Assembly: GCA_005888335.1 (NCBI GenBank)
Contig: VAWY01000029.1
Location: 1 to 42,856 of the forward strand
Origin: Actinomycetota bacterium
GTDB taxonomy: Bacteria; Actinomycetota; Thermoleophilia; Solirubrobacterales; Solirubrobacteraceae
DNA: 42,856 nt
Direction: 5' to 3'
In this document: positions 31,329 to 41,525 of the stretch, piece by piece
Layout of the letters: each line of letters starts with the position of its first letter
Numbering within the stretch: position 1 is the first letter of the stretch
Made by a program: the position numbers and the translations under genes
The notes under the pieces: generated by a model
Databases searched by the model: none
What the model was told of the DNA's origin: nothing
Seen by the model: only the letters and a program-made list of their open reading frames with translations

Positions 31329-31707
31329 TCCGCTCTCCATCATGCGCGTCCTCGACCTGGCGCTGCTCGTGCTCGCGCTGCCCGTCTTCCTCGTCGCGGG
31401 AGTGCCGTTCCTGGGGTGGGTCACCGGCGCGGGAGTCTGGCTGATGTGGCGGGGGATCGGCGCGTGGGCCGACAGGCGTGCCGCCGCGGCGCGAGATGCA
31501 CGTCTCGTCGCGGGGTATGAGGCGGGCGGAATGATCGCGCGCGGCTGGCTCATGGGGCTCACGCTGCTGGTCGTCGGCCTGGCCGCGGGCAGCGACGTCG
31601 GGCTCTCGGCCGCCGTCCTCGACGTGCTGCTGTTCACCGTCTTCTTCACCTTCAAGCTGATCGCGCGGCCGTTCGACGGCCCCAAGGAGCCAAGGCCCTC
31701 CGCATGA
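31318..31707 (+). CDS. Four-helix membrane protein preceding atpB
   Basis: A 129-aa protein with four hydrophobic segments (about residues 10-30, 32-46, 73-92 and 98-116) and a short charged C terminus. It occupies the position of AtpI (Rv1303 in Mycobacterium tuberculosis), a four-helix protein linked to ATP synthase assembly, but I see no clear AtpI signature, so the link is by place and topology. GTG at 31318 overlaps the previous gene; ATG at 31342 is an alternative. Its stop overlaps the atpB start as ATGA. Confidence 0.62.
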   Translation: MTSDPLSIMRVLDLALLVLALPVFLVAGVPFLGWVTGAGVWLMWRGIGAWADRRAAAARDARLVAGYEAGGMIARGWLMGLTLLVVGLAAGSDVGLSAAVLDVLLFTVFFTFKLIARPFDGPKEPRPSA

Positions 31708-32594
31708 AGACCCGCACGAAGCTCCTGCTCGCCTTCGCCATCCTCGTCGTCCTGGCGCTCGTCCTCGGCGCCGCCTTCGGCTCGGAGGGCCAGAACACCG
31801 CCTACAAGCCGCAGAACGAGTTCAGGCTCGACTCCTGGATCGACCTGCCCGGGCCGTTCGACATCAACAAGGCGGTGCTCTACCTGTTCCTCTCCGCCGG
31901 GCTGACCACGGGCACGATGCTCTACATCGCCAACCGCATGCAGGCGCGGCCCAACCGCGTGCAGACCGCCGTCGAGACGCTCTACACGTTCATGCGCGAC
32001 AACCTCGCCGGCGGCAACATGCCGCGCAGCATGGCGCGCAAGTGGTTCCTGTTCGTCGGCACGCTGTTCCTCTTCATCTGGTTCAACAACCTCATCGGGT
32101 ACATCCCGCTGCCGACCAACAGCGAGGAGACGTTCAGGTTCCTCGGCGTCGACGTCCCGTCGTTCGCGCTCTACGCGGCGACGGCGAACATCTCGGTGCC
32201 GCTCGTCCTCACCCTCGTCGTGTGGATCAGCTACCACGTCGAGGGCATCCGGGCCAAGGGCCTGGTCGGCTACCTCAAGGGCTGGATCCCGGCCGGCGTC
32301 GAGGGCGCGGCGGCGGGGCCGATCTTCGTCATCGAGGTGATCTCACACTTCGTGCGGATCATCTCGCTGAGCGTCCGACTCTTCGCCAACATCCTCGCCG
32401 GCCACCTGCTGATCCTCTTCATGGCCGGCGGCCTGGTCGTGCTGCTCGGCCTGGCCGCGCTGGGCGTGTTCACCATCCCGCTCGCCGTCGCCTTCTTCCT
32501 CTTCGAAGTGGGCCTGGTCGCCACGCTCCAGGCGTTCATCTTCGCGACCCTCACCGCGATCTACCTCGGCGGCGCCGTCGCCGAAGAGCACTAA
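31704..32594 (+). CDS. atpB: ATP synthase F0 subunit a
   Basis: Subunit a provides the two proton half-channels beside the c ring. It is 296 aa with the essential arginine R225 in IISLSVRLFANILAGHLL. Family segments include FLFIWFNNLIGYIPLPTNSEE and the last helix pair around LVATLQAFIFATLTAIYLGGA. The extracytoplasmic N-terminal region is about 40 residues longer than the E. coli core. The ATG overlaps the stop of the upstream membrane protein, so translation is coupled. Confidence 0.97.
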   Translation: MKTRTKLLLAFAILVVLALVLGAAFGSEGQNTAYKPQNEFRLDSWIDLPGPFDINKAVLYLFLSAGLTTGTMLYIANRMQARPNRVQTAVETLYTFMRDNLAGGNMPRSMARKWFLFVGTLFLFIWFNNLIGYIPLPTNSEETFRFLGVDVPSFALYAATANISVPLVLTLVVWISYHVEGIRAKGLVGYLKGWIPAGVEGAAAGPIFVIEVISHFVRIISLSVRLFANILAGHLLILFMAGGLVVLLGLAALGVFTIPLAVAFFLFEVGLVATLQAFIFATLTAIYLGGAVAEEH

Positions 32595-32607
32595 AGAAGG
32601 AGCCCCC

Positions 32608-32886
32608 ATGGATCTCGACTCCCTTTCCTTCCTGGCGCAGGCGAGCAACGACGCGACCGCCAAGGGCCTGCGCGCGATCGCGCTGGGCGTGGGCGCCGGC
32701 CTCGGCACCGTCGGCCCGGGCGTGGGCGTCGGCTTCATCTTCGGCAAGGTCATCGAGTCGGTGACCCGGCAGCCAGAGATGCGCGACGAGATCACCTCGA
32801 TCCAGTGGCTCGGTTTCGCACTGACCGAGGCGATCGTGTTCTACGCGTTCATCTTCGGCCTGATCGCCTTCTTCCTCTCCGCGTAG
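32608..32886 (+). CDS. atpE: ATP synthase F0 subunit c
   Basis: Subunit c forms the proton-driven ring. It is 92 aa, with about 20 extra N-terminal residues compared with many homologues. Helix 1 has the glycine ladder GVGAGLGTVGPGVGVGF, the polar loop is RQPEMRDE, and helix 2 carries the ion-binding Glu at E74 in FALTEAIVFYAF. Helix 1 lacks the Gln of sodium-binding rings, so protons are the likely coupling ion. AGAAGGAG lies 7 nt before the ATG, the strongest ribosome site of the operon, fitting the many copies needed. Confidence 0.97.
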   Translation: MDLDSLSFLAQASNDATAKGLRAIALGVGAGLGTVGPGVGVGFIFGKVIESVTRQPEMRDEITSIQWLGFALTEAIVFYAFIFGLIAFFLSA

Positions 32887-32888
32887 CC

Positions 32889-33434
32889 ATGCCTGTCGTC
32901 CTCGCCGCCGAGAGCGGCGGCAACTTCCTCGTCACCCCGAACGTGGGGGTCATGATCTGGACGCTGATCGCGTTCGGGCTGACGATGTACATCCTCTGGA
33001 AGCTCGCGTTCCCGCGCATCGGCGAGGCGCTGGACCGCCGCCAGCGCGCCATCGAGGAGTCGATCGACGCCTCCGAGCGCACCAAGCGCGAGGCCGACAA
33101 GCTGCTCGCCGAGTACCGCGAGCGCCTCGGCGAGGCGCGCACTCAGGCCGAGGAGATCGTCGCGCGCGCGCGCAAGGCGGCCGAGGGCACGCAGCGCGAG
33201 GCGCTCGAGCAGGCGCGCGTGCAGCGCGAGGAGCTCATGGAGCAGACACGGCGCGACATCGAGGCCGAGACGCGGCGCGCGATCGGCGAGATCCGCGCCG
33301 AGGTCGCCGATCTCACCGTCATGGCGACCGAGAAGGTCACGCGCAAGGCGCTCGACGAGGCCGACCAGCGCCGGCTGGTCGAAGAGGCCCTGTCCGAGCT
33401 CGACTTCGAGGCCCTCGCGGGCGGGCGGGAGTAG
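32889..33434 (+). CDS. atpF: ATP synthase F0 subunit b
   Basis: Subunit b is the peripheral stalk that holds F1 to subunit a. It is 181 aa, with one membrane helix (about residues 17-38, VGVMIWTLIAFGLTMYILWK) followed by a long charged coiled coil rich in Glu, Arg and Ala. I start at ATG 32889 (MPVVLAAESGG), 2 bp after the atpE stop; a longer frame overlapping atpE is not needed. The C-terminal part (KALDEADQRRLVEEALSELD) would contact delta. Confidence 0.95.
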   Translation: MPVVLAAESGGNFLVTPNVGVMIWTLIAFGLTMYILWKLAFPRIGEALDRRQRAIEESIDASERTKREADKLLAEYRERLGEARTQAEEIVARARKAAEGTQREALEQARVQREELMEQTRRDIEAETRRAIGEIRAEVADLTVMATEKVTRKALDEADQRRLVEEALSELDFEALAGGRE

Positions 33435-33442
33435 CTGGCCAC

Positions 33443-33973
33443 GTGGAGGAGATCGCTCAGGTCTACGCACGCTCGCTGTTCGAGGTCGCCCGCGAGCACG
33501 ACAAGCTCGACGAGATCCGCGAGCAGCTCGGTGAGTTCGCGGACGCCGTGGAGCAGGATCGCGCGCTGACGACGTTCTTCTTCTCGCCCTACTTCTCGAG
33601 CGACGAGAAGAAGGAGGGGCTGCACAAGGCGGTCGAGGGCGCCGAGCCGATCCTCATGAACTTCTTCGAGCTGCTGCTCGAGAAGCATCGGATGCCGGTC
33701 ATCCACCGCATCCGCCGCGACTACGACGCGCTCTGGCGCGAGGAGCGCAAGCTCCTGCCCGTGCACGTGACGTCGGCCGTCGAGCTCGACGACGAGGTGG
33801 TCCGCTCGCTGGGCGAGCGCATCTCCGAGAAGACCGGCCGCAAGGTCGACCTGACCGCGCGCGTCGAGCCCGACATCATCGGCGGAATCGTGCTGCGCGT
33901 CGGCAACTCGATCCTCGACGCGTCCATCCGCAACAGACTCGAACAACTTCGCAGACAGGTCGCCCGCGGCTAG
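33443..33973 (+). CDS. atpH: ATP synthase F1 subunit delta
   Basis: Delta caps the alpha3-beta3 hexamer and binds the b stalk. It is 176 aa, the usual size, with the N-terminal six-helix domain ([20 protein letters not shown]) and the conserved C-terminal segment [20 protein letters not shown] followed by a helix. The GTG start is 8 bp after the atpF stop. Mycobacteria have a b-delta fusion; here the delta gene is separate. Confidence 0.96.
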   Translation: MEEIAQVYARSLFEVAREHDKLDEIREQLGEFADAVEQDRALTTFFFSPYFSSDEKKEGLHKAVEGAEPILMNFFELLLEKHRMPVIHRIRRDYDALWREERKLLPVHVTSAVELDDEVVRSLGERISEKTGRKVDLTARVEPDIIGGIVLRVGNSILDASIRNRLEQLRRQVARG

Positions 33974-33995
33974 GGGCGCCGACCGGAGGAGCCCA

Positions 33996-35654
<1,659 letters not shown>

Positions 35655-36551
35655 ATGGCCAGCCAGCGCGACGTCAAGAACCGGATCAGCTCGATCAAGA
35701 ACATCGAGAAGATCACGCGTGCCATGGAGATGGTCGCGGCCGCCCGCCTGCGCCGGGCCGAGCAGCGCATCCAGGCGCTGCGCCCGTACGCGAGCGCCAT
35801 CCGCCGCATGACGCGCCAGGCGGCCGAGGCGGCGGAGAACATCCCCAACCTGCCGGTGCTCGAGGAGCACGAGAACGTCAACACCGTCGGGCTGCTGCTC
35901 GTCACCGGCGACCGCGGCCTGGCCGGCGCGTTCAACTCGCAGATCATCCGGGCCGGGATGCGCGCGGCCGCCGAGCACGAGGAGCAGGGGCGCTCGCTGC
36001 AGTGGTACGCGTCGGGCCGGCGCGGCGTCTCGACGCTGCGCTTCCGCAAGCGCGATCCCGCCGGCGCCTACGTCGGCTTCACCGATCGCCCCCAGTACGC
36101 CAACGCGCGCGAGATCGCCGAGGACCTGATCACCGCCTACGTCGACGGCGAGGTCGACCAGGTCGAGATCTTCTACAACGGCTACGTCTCGCCGCTGACG
36201 CAGACGGTGCGCCGCGAGACGCTGCTGCCGCTCCAGCACGCCACCGTGCTCGAGGAAGAGGAGGACGAGGGCGAGGGCCGCGGCGGGCACCGCGCGCTCG
36301 TGGAGTACGAGCCCGACCCCGAGGAGATCCTCAAGCGCCTCGTCCCCGACTACGTCGAAATTTCGATTTACCGCGCTTTGCTCGAGTCGACCGCGTCCGA
36401 GCACGGGGCGCGCATGACCGCGATGCGCAACGCCTCGGAGAACGCCGGGGAGCTGATCGAAGACCTCACCCTGGAGATGAACCGGGCCCGCCAGGCCGAG
36501 ATCACCCAGGAGATCATGGAAGTCGTCGCCGGCGCCGAGGCGCTGGCCTAG
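35655..36551 (+). CDS. atpG: ATP synthase F1 subunit gamma
   Basis: Gamma is the central rotor. It is 298 aa. The N-terminal helix MASQRDVKNRISSIKNIEKI and the C-terminal helix with HGARMTAMRNASENAGELI are diagnostic. Residues about 199-210 are an inserted acidic stretch (LEEEEDEGEGRG) in the globular part, where gamma insertions occur in other actinobacteria. The start follows the atpA stop directly. Within the gene, 36355-36366 is an AT-rich 12-bp palindrome with uncommon codons. Confidence 0.97.
   Translation: MASQRDVKNRISSIKNIEKITRAMEMVAAARLRRAEQRIQALRPYASAIRRMTRQAAEAAENIPNLPVLEEHENVNTVGLLLVTGDRGLAGAFNSQIIRAGMRAAAEHEEQGRSLQWYASGRRGVSTLRFRKRDPAGAYVGFTDRPQYANAREIAEDLITAYVDGEVDQVEIFYNGYVSPLTQTVRRETLLPLQHATVLEEEEDEGEGRGGHRALVEYEPDPEEILKRLVPDYVEISIYRALLESTASEHGARMTAMRNASENAGELIEDLTLEMNRARQAEITQEIMEVVAGAEALA
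36355..36366. repeat. AT-rich perfect palindrome inside atpG
   Basis: TCGAAATTTCGA is a 12-bp perfect palindrome. It and the next bases use codons (GAA, ATT, ATT, GCT, TTG) that are rare in this otherwise GC-ending gene, although the encoded residues are ordinary for gamma. Confidence 0.6.
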
Positions 36552-38101
<1,550 letters not shown>

Positions 38102-38102
<1 letters not shown>

Positions 38103-38527
38103 TGGCGCGCACGCCGTTCCACGTCGAGGTCCTCACGCCCGAGGGCGAGGTGTTCAACGACGAGGTCGAGATGATCTCGACGCGCACGGCGGCGGGCTCG
38201 ATCGGCATCCTGGCCCGCCACCAGCCGATCCTGGCGATGCTCGACCCGACCGAGCTGCGCCTGTACAAGTCCGAGTCCGACGTCGTCCGCTTCGCGCAGG
38301 GCGAGGGCTACCTGCAGGTCACGCCCGAGCAGGTGCTCGTGCTCGTCGAGGACGCGATCGACCCCGGCGAGCTCGACGCCGGCGACCTGCGCAGCCGGCT
38401 CGAGGAGGCCGAGCGCGACCTCGAGCAGGCCGGGGAGGACTCCGAGGCCCAGCGCACGGCCGAGCGCCAGAAGCGGCGCTACGAGGCGTTCCTGCGCATC
38501 GCGGAGGGCGGCGGGTCGCAGTCCTAG
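38102..38527 (+). CDS. atpC: ATP synthase F1 subunit epsilon
   Basis: Epsilon sits on the rotor and can inhibit ATP hydrolysis. It is 141 aa, with the N-terminal beta sandwich (FHVEVLTPEGEVFNDEVEMI, then GSIGILARHQPILAML) and a C-terminal helical part (ERDLEQAGEDSEAQRTAERQ). The GTG start overlaps the beta stop. It is the last gene of the operon and is followed by a hairpin terminator. Confidence 0.95.
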
Positions 38528-38529
38528 AT

Positions 38530-38557
38530 CCCGCCGGCCGCAACCCGCCGGCCGCAA
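38530..38557 (+). repeat. 14-bp tandem duplication after atpC
   Basis: CCCGCCGGCCGCAA occurs twice head to tail (38530-38543 and 38544-38557). The second copy supplies the left arm of the terminator hairpin, suggesting a recent slippage event. Confidence 0.8.
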
Positions 38558-38572
38558 CCGCGGGTCGCGGCC
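38550..38572 (+). terminator. Likely terminator of the atp operon
   Basis: GGCCGC pairs with GCGGCC around an inner ACC/GGT stem with loop GCG and one A-C mismatch. Only three Ts follow (38576-38578), so it is a GC-rich hairpin of the kind common in actinobacteria. Confidence 0.55.
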
Positions 38573-38580
38573 GCGTTTGA

Positions 38581-38799
38581 GTGGCGATGACCCAGCCCGG
38601 CTCAGCGACCTACGACGTGCTTGTCGCCGAGCGCGCGCCCGGCGACTCCGGCTTCGGCGCGCCGCAGGCGTTGAGCGGCGGCCTGCAGTCCAATGACGGC
38701 GCCGGGCTCGCGCTGGCGCAGTCGGGCTCGACGCTCCTCGCCGCTTGGCCCGGGCCGCCGGGGACAGGCCTGCGCGTCGCGGTGCGCGAGACGGCTTGA
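38581..38799 (+). pseudogene. Remnant of a secreted repeat protein
   Basis: A 72-codon frame (GTG right after an in-frame stop) reading YDVLVAERAPGDSGFGAPQA, then LSGGLQSNDGAGLALAQSG and LLAAWPGPPGTGLRVAVRE. The pattern of xxLLAAWxG and xRVAVRE resembles one or two blades of the beta-propeller-like repeat proteins common in secreted proteins of this class. There is no signal peptide and it is far too short, so it is probably the 3' end of a lost gene. Its TGA overlaps the TTG of the next gene, so it might still be translated as a leader. Function unknown. Confidence 0.5.
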
Positions 38800-39338
38800 C
38801 CTATCCCCGCGAGCTCGAGACCGAGCGCCTGGCCCTGACCGCGTGGTCGCGCGACGACGCCGAGGCGCTGGTCGTTATCAACGCCGACGCCGAGGTGATG
38901 CGCTACCTGCGCGCGGCCGACCGCGCGGAGTCGCTCGCCCAGTCCGAGCGCTTCGCCGCGCACTGGGAGGAGCACGGCTACGGGCTGTGGGCGCTGCGCC
39001 CGCGCGCCGGCGGCGACCTGCTCGGCTTCGCCGGGCTGAGCATCCCGTACCACTTCCCGCCGGTCCTGCCGGCGGTCGAGGTCGGGTGGCGGCTGCGGCG
39101 CGACGCGTGGGGGCACGGCTACGCGACCGAGGCCGCGCGCGCGGCGCTCGCCCATGGCTTCGCCGACCTGGGCCTCGACGAGATCGTCTCGCTCGTGCAC
39201 GAGGGCAACGTGCGCTCGCGCGCCGTCGCCGGCCGGCTCGGGCTGCGCATCCGCGAGCGGATCGGCGTGGTCGTCGTCTATCACACCCGCGTGATGCCGG
39301 CCTCCGCGACCCCCTCGCGCAGCGGGTCCAGGCCGTAG
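38796..39338 (+). CDS. GNAT-family N-acetyltransferase (RimJ/RimL type)
   Basis: A 180-aa acetyltransferase. LETERLALTAWSRDDAEAL is the typical RimL opening, FAGLSIPYHF and VEVGWRLRRDAWGHGYATEA give the acetyl-CoA site (R/Q-x-x-G-x-G/A: RDAWGHGYA), and VHEGNVRSRAVAGRLGLR the later helix. The substrate may be a protein N terminus or a small amine. I start at TTG 38796 in overlap with the preceding stop (TTGA), as prmC does; the domain begins right there. The last 20 residues lie in the 58-bp overlap with the convergent gene and look poorly conserved. Confidence 0.85.
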   Translation: MTYPRELETERLALTAWSRDDAEALVVINADAEVMRYLRAADRAESLAQSERFAAHWEEHGYGLWALRPRAGGDLLGFAGLSIPYHFPPVLPAVEVGWRLRRDAWGHGYATEAARAALAHGFADLGLDEIVSLVHEGNVRSRAVAGRLGLRIRERIGVVVVYHTRVMPASATPSRSGSRP

Positions 39339-40366
39339 GCCTCGACCGGCCCGAGCGCCCCGGTGCCGTGCAGCGCGCCGTCGCGGGCGCGCTCCGCCGC
39401 CCAGGCGAGCATCTCGCCGGTGAAGTCGTAGCCGTTCGCGCCCTCGAGATGCACGGTCGCCAGCGGCGCCTGGGCGGAGTTGCAGGCGACCGCGACCACG
39501 TGCGAGCGCGACCTCGCGCGCGCTGCGGCGTCCGGCCCGCCGCTGGAGCCCTTGACGAAGCGCTCGGCCAGCGCGCCGAGCGCGGCCCGCGCGCCGGGGA
39601 GCCGGGCCGCCAGCGAAAAGGTCGCGACCGCGCGCGTGGCGGGGCCGAACCAGCCGAGGTACGTGTCGACGTCGCGCAGCGTGGGGTGCACGCGCGGCAG
39701 CGAGAACGCCTCGGTCGCGCCGGCGGTCAGGCTCTGCAGCGAGCGCCCGTTGACGTCGAAGGAGCGCACCCGCGCGCCGCCGCGCTCGGTGACGATCCGC
39801 CCGCCACGGAACGCGTACGTGTCGTCCAGCAGGGCGCCCGCGGCGGAGGCGCGGGTGCCGCCGCTCATCGCGGCGGCGCCGAGGATGAAATAGCCGACGT
39901 CCAGCCGCGTCGCCGCCTCGCCGGCCTCCTGCAGCGCCAGCCCGCCGGCGAGGTTGCCCGGCACCCAGTCGTAGCCCATCGCGGTCAGCAGCACGACCTC
40001 GGCGCGCTCGGCCTGCGGACCGAACTCCTCGAACACCCGGCGGATGAACGGGCCCTCGCCGGTGGAGTCGATGTAGTGCGCGCCGGCGTCGATCGCCGCG
40101 CGCACGGCGGGCTCGCCGAAGCGCACGAACGGGCCGACGGTCGAGAGCAGGACGTCGCCGCGCTCGACCAGCGCGCGGACGGTCTCGGGCCGCGAGACGT
40201 CGGCCACGGCGGTCTCGTGGCCCCCTCCGAGCTCGCTGGCCAGCGCGTCGAGCGCCTCCACCGAGCGGGCCGCCAGCACGGGCTTGACACCGCGGCGGGA
40301 GAAGGCGTCCGCGGTGAGCCGGCCGGTGTAGCCCGTTGCGCCGAAGAGGACGATGCGGCCCGCCAC
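39281..40366 (-). CDS. Saccharopine dehydrogenase-like / trans-acting enoyl reductase family protein
   Basis: A 361-aa NAD(P)-binding oxidoreductase. The Rossmann motif is IVLFGATGYTGRLTADAF, followed by VLAARSVEALDALA and LLSTVGPFVRFGEPAV, then IDSTGEGPFIRRVFEEFG, all typical of the saccharopine dehydrogenase C-terminal-like group that includes mycobacterial trans-acting enoyl reductase. The substrate is unknown; a lipid or acyl-thioester role is possible. GTG at 40366 is chosen because the Rossmann strand begins there. It is divergent from the M20 peptidase gene with only 23 bp between start codons. Confidence 0.83.
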   Translation of the reverse strand: MAGRIVLFGATGYTGRLTADAFSRRGVKPVLAARSVEALDALASELGGGHETAVADVSRPETVRALVERGDVLLSTVGPFVRFGEPAVRAAIDAGAHYIDSTGEGPFIRRVFEEFGPQAERAEVVLLTAMGYDWVPGNLAGGLALQEAGEAATRLDVGYFILGAAAMSGGTRASAAGALLDDTYAFRGGRIVTERGGARVRSFDVNGRSLQSLTAGATEAFSLPRVHPTLRDVDTYLGWFGPATRAVATFSLAARLPGARAALGALAERFVKGSSGGPDAAARARSRSHVVAVACNSAQAPLATVHLEGANGYDFTGEMLAWAAERARDGALHGTGALGPVEAYGLDPLREGVAEAGITRV

Positions 40367-40377
40367 ACCGCAATGCC

Positions 40378-40383
40378 TACCAT
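40378..40383 (+). promoter_or_regulatory. Candidate -10 element for the M20 peptidase gene
   Basis: TACCAT ends 6 nt before the GTG at 40390. The same 23 bp must also contain the promoter of the divergent saccharopine-dehydrogenase-like gene, for which no clear hexamer is visible. Confidence 0.4.
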
Positions 40384-40389
40384 GCGGCC

Positions 40390-41517
40390 GTGGACGAGCA
40401 CCTCCTCGCCGAGCGGCTGATCACCTACGACACGTCGACGGGCGACGGTCTGCGGGCCGCCGCGGGCTTCATCAAGGGTTGGCTCGAGAGCCGCGACCTG
40501 CGCGTGCGTGACGGCGTCCACGAGGGCCTGCCGGTCGTCCTCGCCGGGGCCGGGGCGCCGCCCGACTCGGGCGCGCCGACCGTCGTCTTCCACGGCCACG
40601 TCGACGTCGTCCCGGGCCGCCCGGGGCAGTTCGAGCCGCGCGTGGAGGGCGATCGCCTGATCGGGCGCGGCGCCTACGACATGAAGGGCGCGCTGGCGGC
40701 GATGATGTGCGCCGCGCGCGACGCGGCCGACCAGGGGGCCGTGCGCGTGATCTTCGTCTGCGTGCCCGACGAGGAGTCCGACGACCTCGACTCGCGCTCG
40801 ATCGACGCGCTCATCGCGGGCATCCTGCGCGACGCCGACTTCGCCATCACCGGCGAGCCGACCGACCTGCACATCGGCGTCGAGGCCAAGGGTGTGCTCG
40901 CCGTGCGCGTCCGGGTCCACGGCACTGCCGCGCACGGCTCGACGCCGTGGGAGGGCGACAACGCGATCCTCAAGGCGCACGACGTCTACCGGCGCATCGA
41001 GACGCTGCCGTTCGCGCGGGAATCGAGCGACCTCTTCGACCGCCCGTCGATCAACCTCGCCCGGATCATCGGCGGGGACGCGTTCAACAAGGTCCCCGAC
41101 GAGTGCTCGATCGACGTCGACATCCGCTACCTGCCCAACCAGGACGCGGGTGACCTGCTCGCGCAGATCCGCGGCATCCCGGACCTCGAGATCGTCAAGT
41201 GCTTCACGCGCGTGCCGGCGATCGTCTCGCGGCGCAACCCGTACGTGCTGGCCCTGCGCGAGGCGGTGGGCGGGGTCGTCGAGGGGGAGGCGCTGTCGAT
41301 CGGGCGCGACGGCGCCTCGGACGCGGTCTCGTTCCTCGAGGTGGGCATCCCGGCGGTGGAGTTCGGCCCGGTCGGCGCGGGCCACCACGGGCCCGACGAG
41401 TGGGTCTCGCTCTCGTCGCTGACGCGCTACCGCCAGGCGCTCGGCGACTTCGTGCGCGCGCTCCCGCGCGCGCTGGAGGCACCTGGGGAGGGGCCGCCGC
41501 TGCGGGCGCTACCTTAG
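40390..41517 (+). CDS. M20-family metallopeptidase (ArgE/DapE/CPG2 type)
   Basis: A 375-aa dizinc amidohydrolase of cytoplasmic type. Metal and catalytic positions: H70 and D72 in FHGHVDVVPG, D97 in GRGAYDMKGAL, E128/E129 in PDEES, a Glu in ITGEPTD, and the last His in GAGHHGPDEW. The dimerisation domain is inserted in the middle (GVEAKGVLAVRVRVHGTAAH). It could deacylate an amino acid or succinyl-diaminopimelate; the fold does not tell. GTG at 40390 fits the first helix (VDEHLLAERLITYDTS) and the -10 hexamer 6 nt upstream; a start at 40336 would add 18 poor residues. Confidence 0.9.
   Translation: MDEHLLAERLITYDTSTGDGLRAAAGFIKGWLESRDLRVRDGVHEGLPVVLAGAGAPPDSGAPTVVFHGHVDVVPGRPGQFEPRVEGDRLIGRGAYDMKGALAAMMCAARDAADQGAVRVIFVCVPDEESDDLDSRSIDALIAGILRDADFAITGEPTDLHIGVEAKGVLAVRVRVHGTAAHGSTPWEGDNAILKAHDVYRRIETLPFARESSDLFDRPSINLARIIGGDAFNKVPDECSIDVDIRYLPNQDAGDLLAQIRGIPDLEIVKCFTRVPAIVSRRNPYVLALREAVGGVVEGEALSIGRDGASDAVSFLEVGIPAVEFGPVGAGHHGPDEWVSLSSLTRYRQALGDFVRALPRALEAPGEGPPLRALP
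41510..41515 (+). promoter_or_regulatory. Candidate -10 element for the LCP gene
   Basis: TACCTT overlaps the stop region of the M20 gene and ends 10 nt before the GTG at 41526. Confidence 0.45.
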
Positions 41518-41525
41518 GCGCCCTC

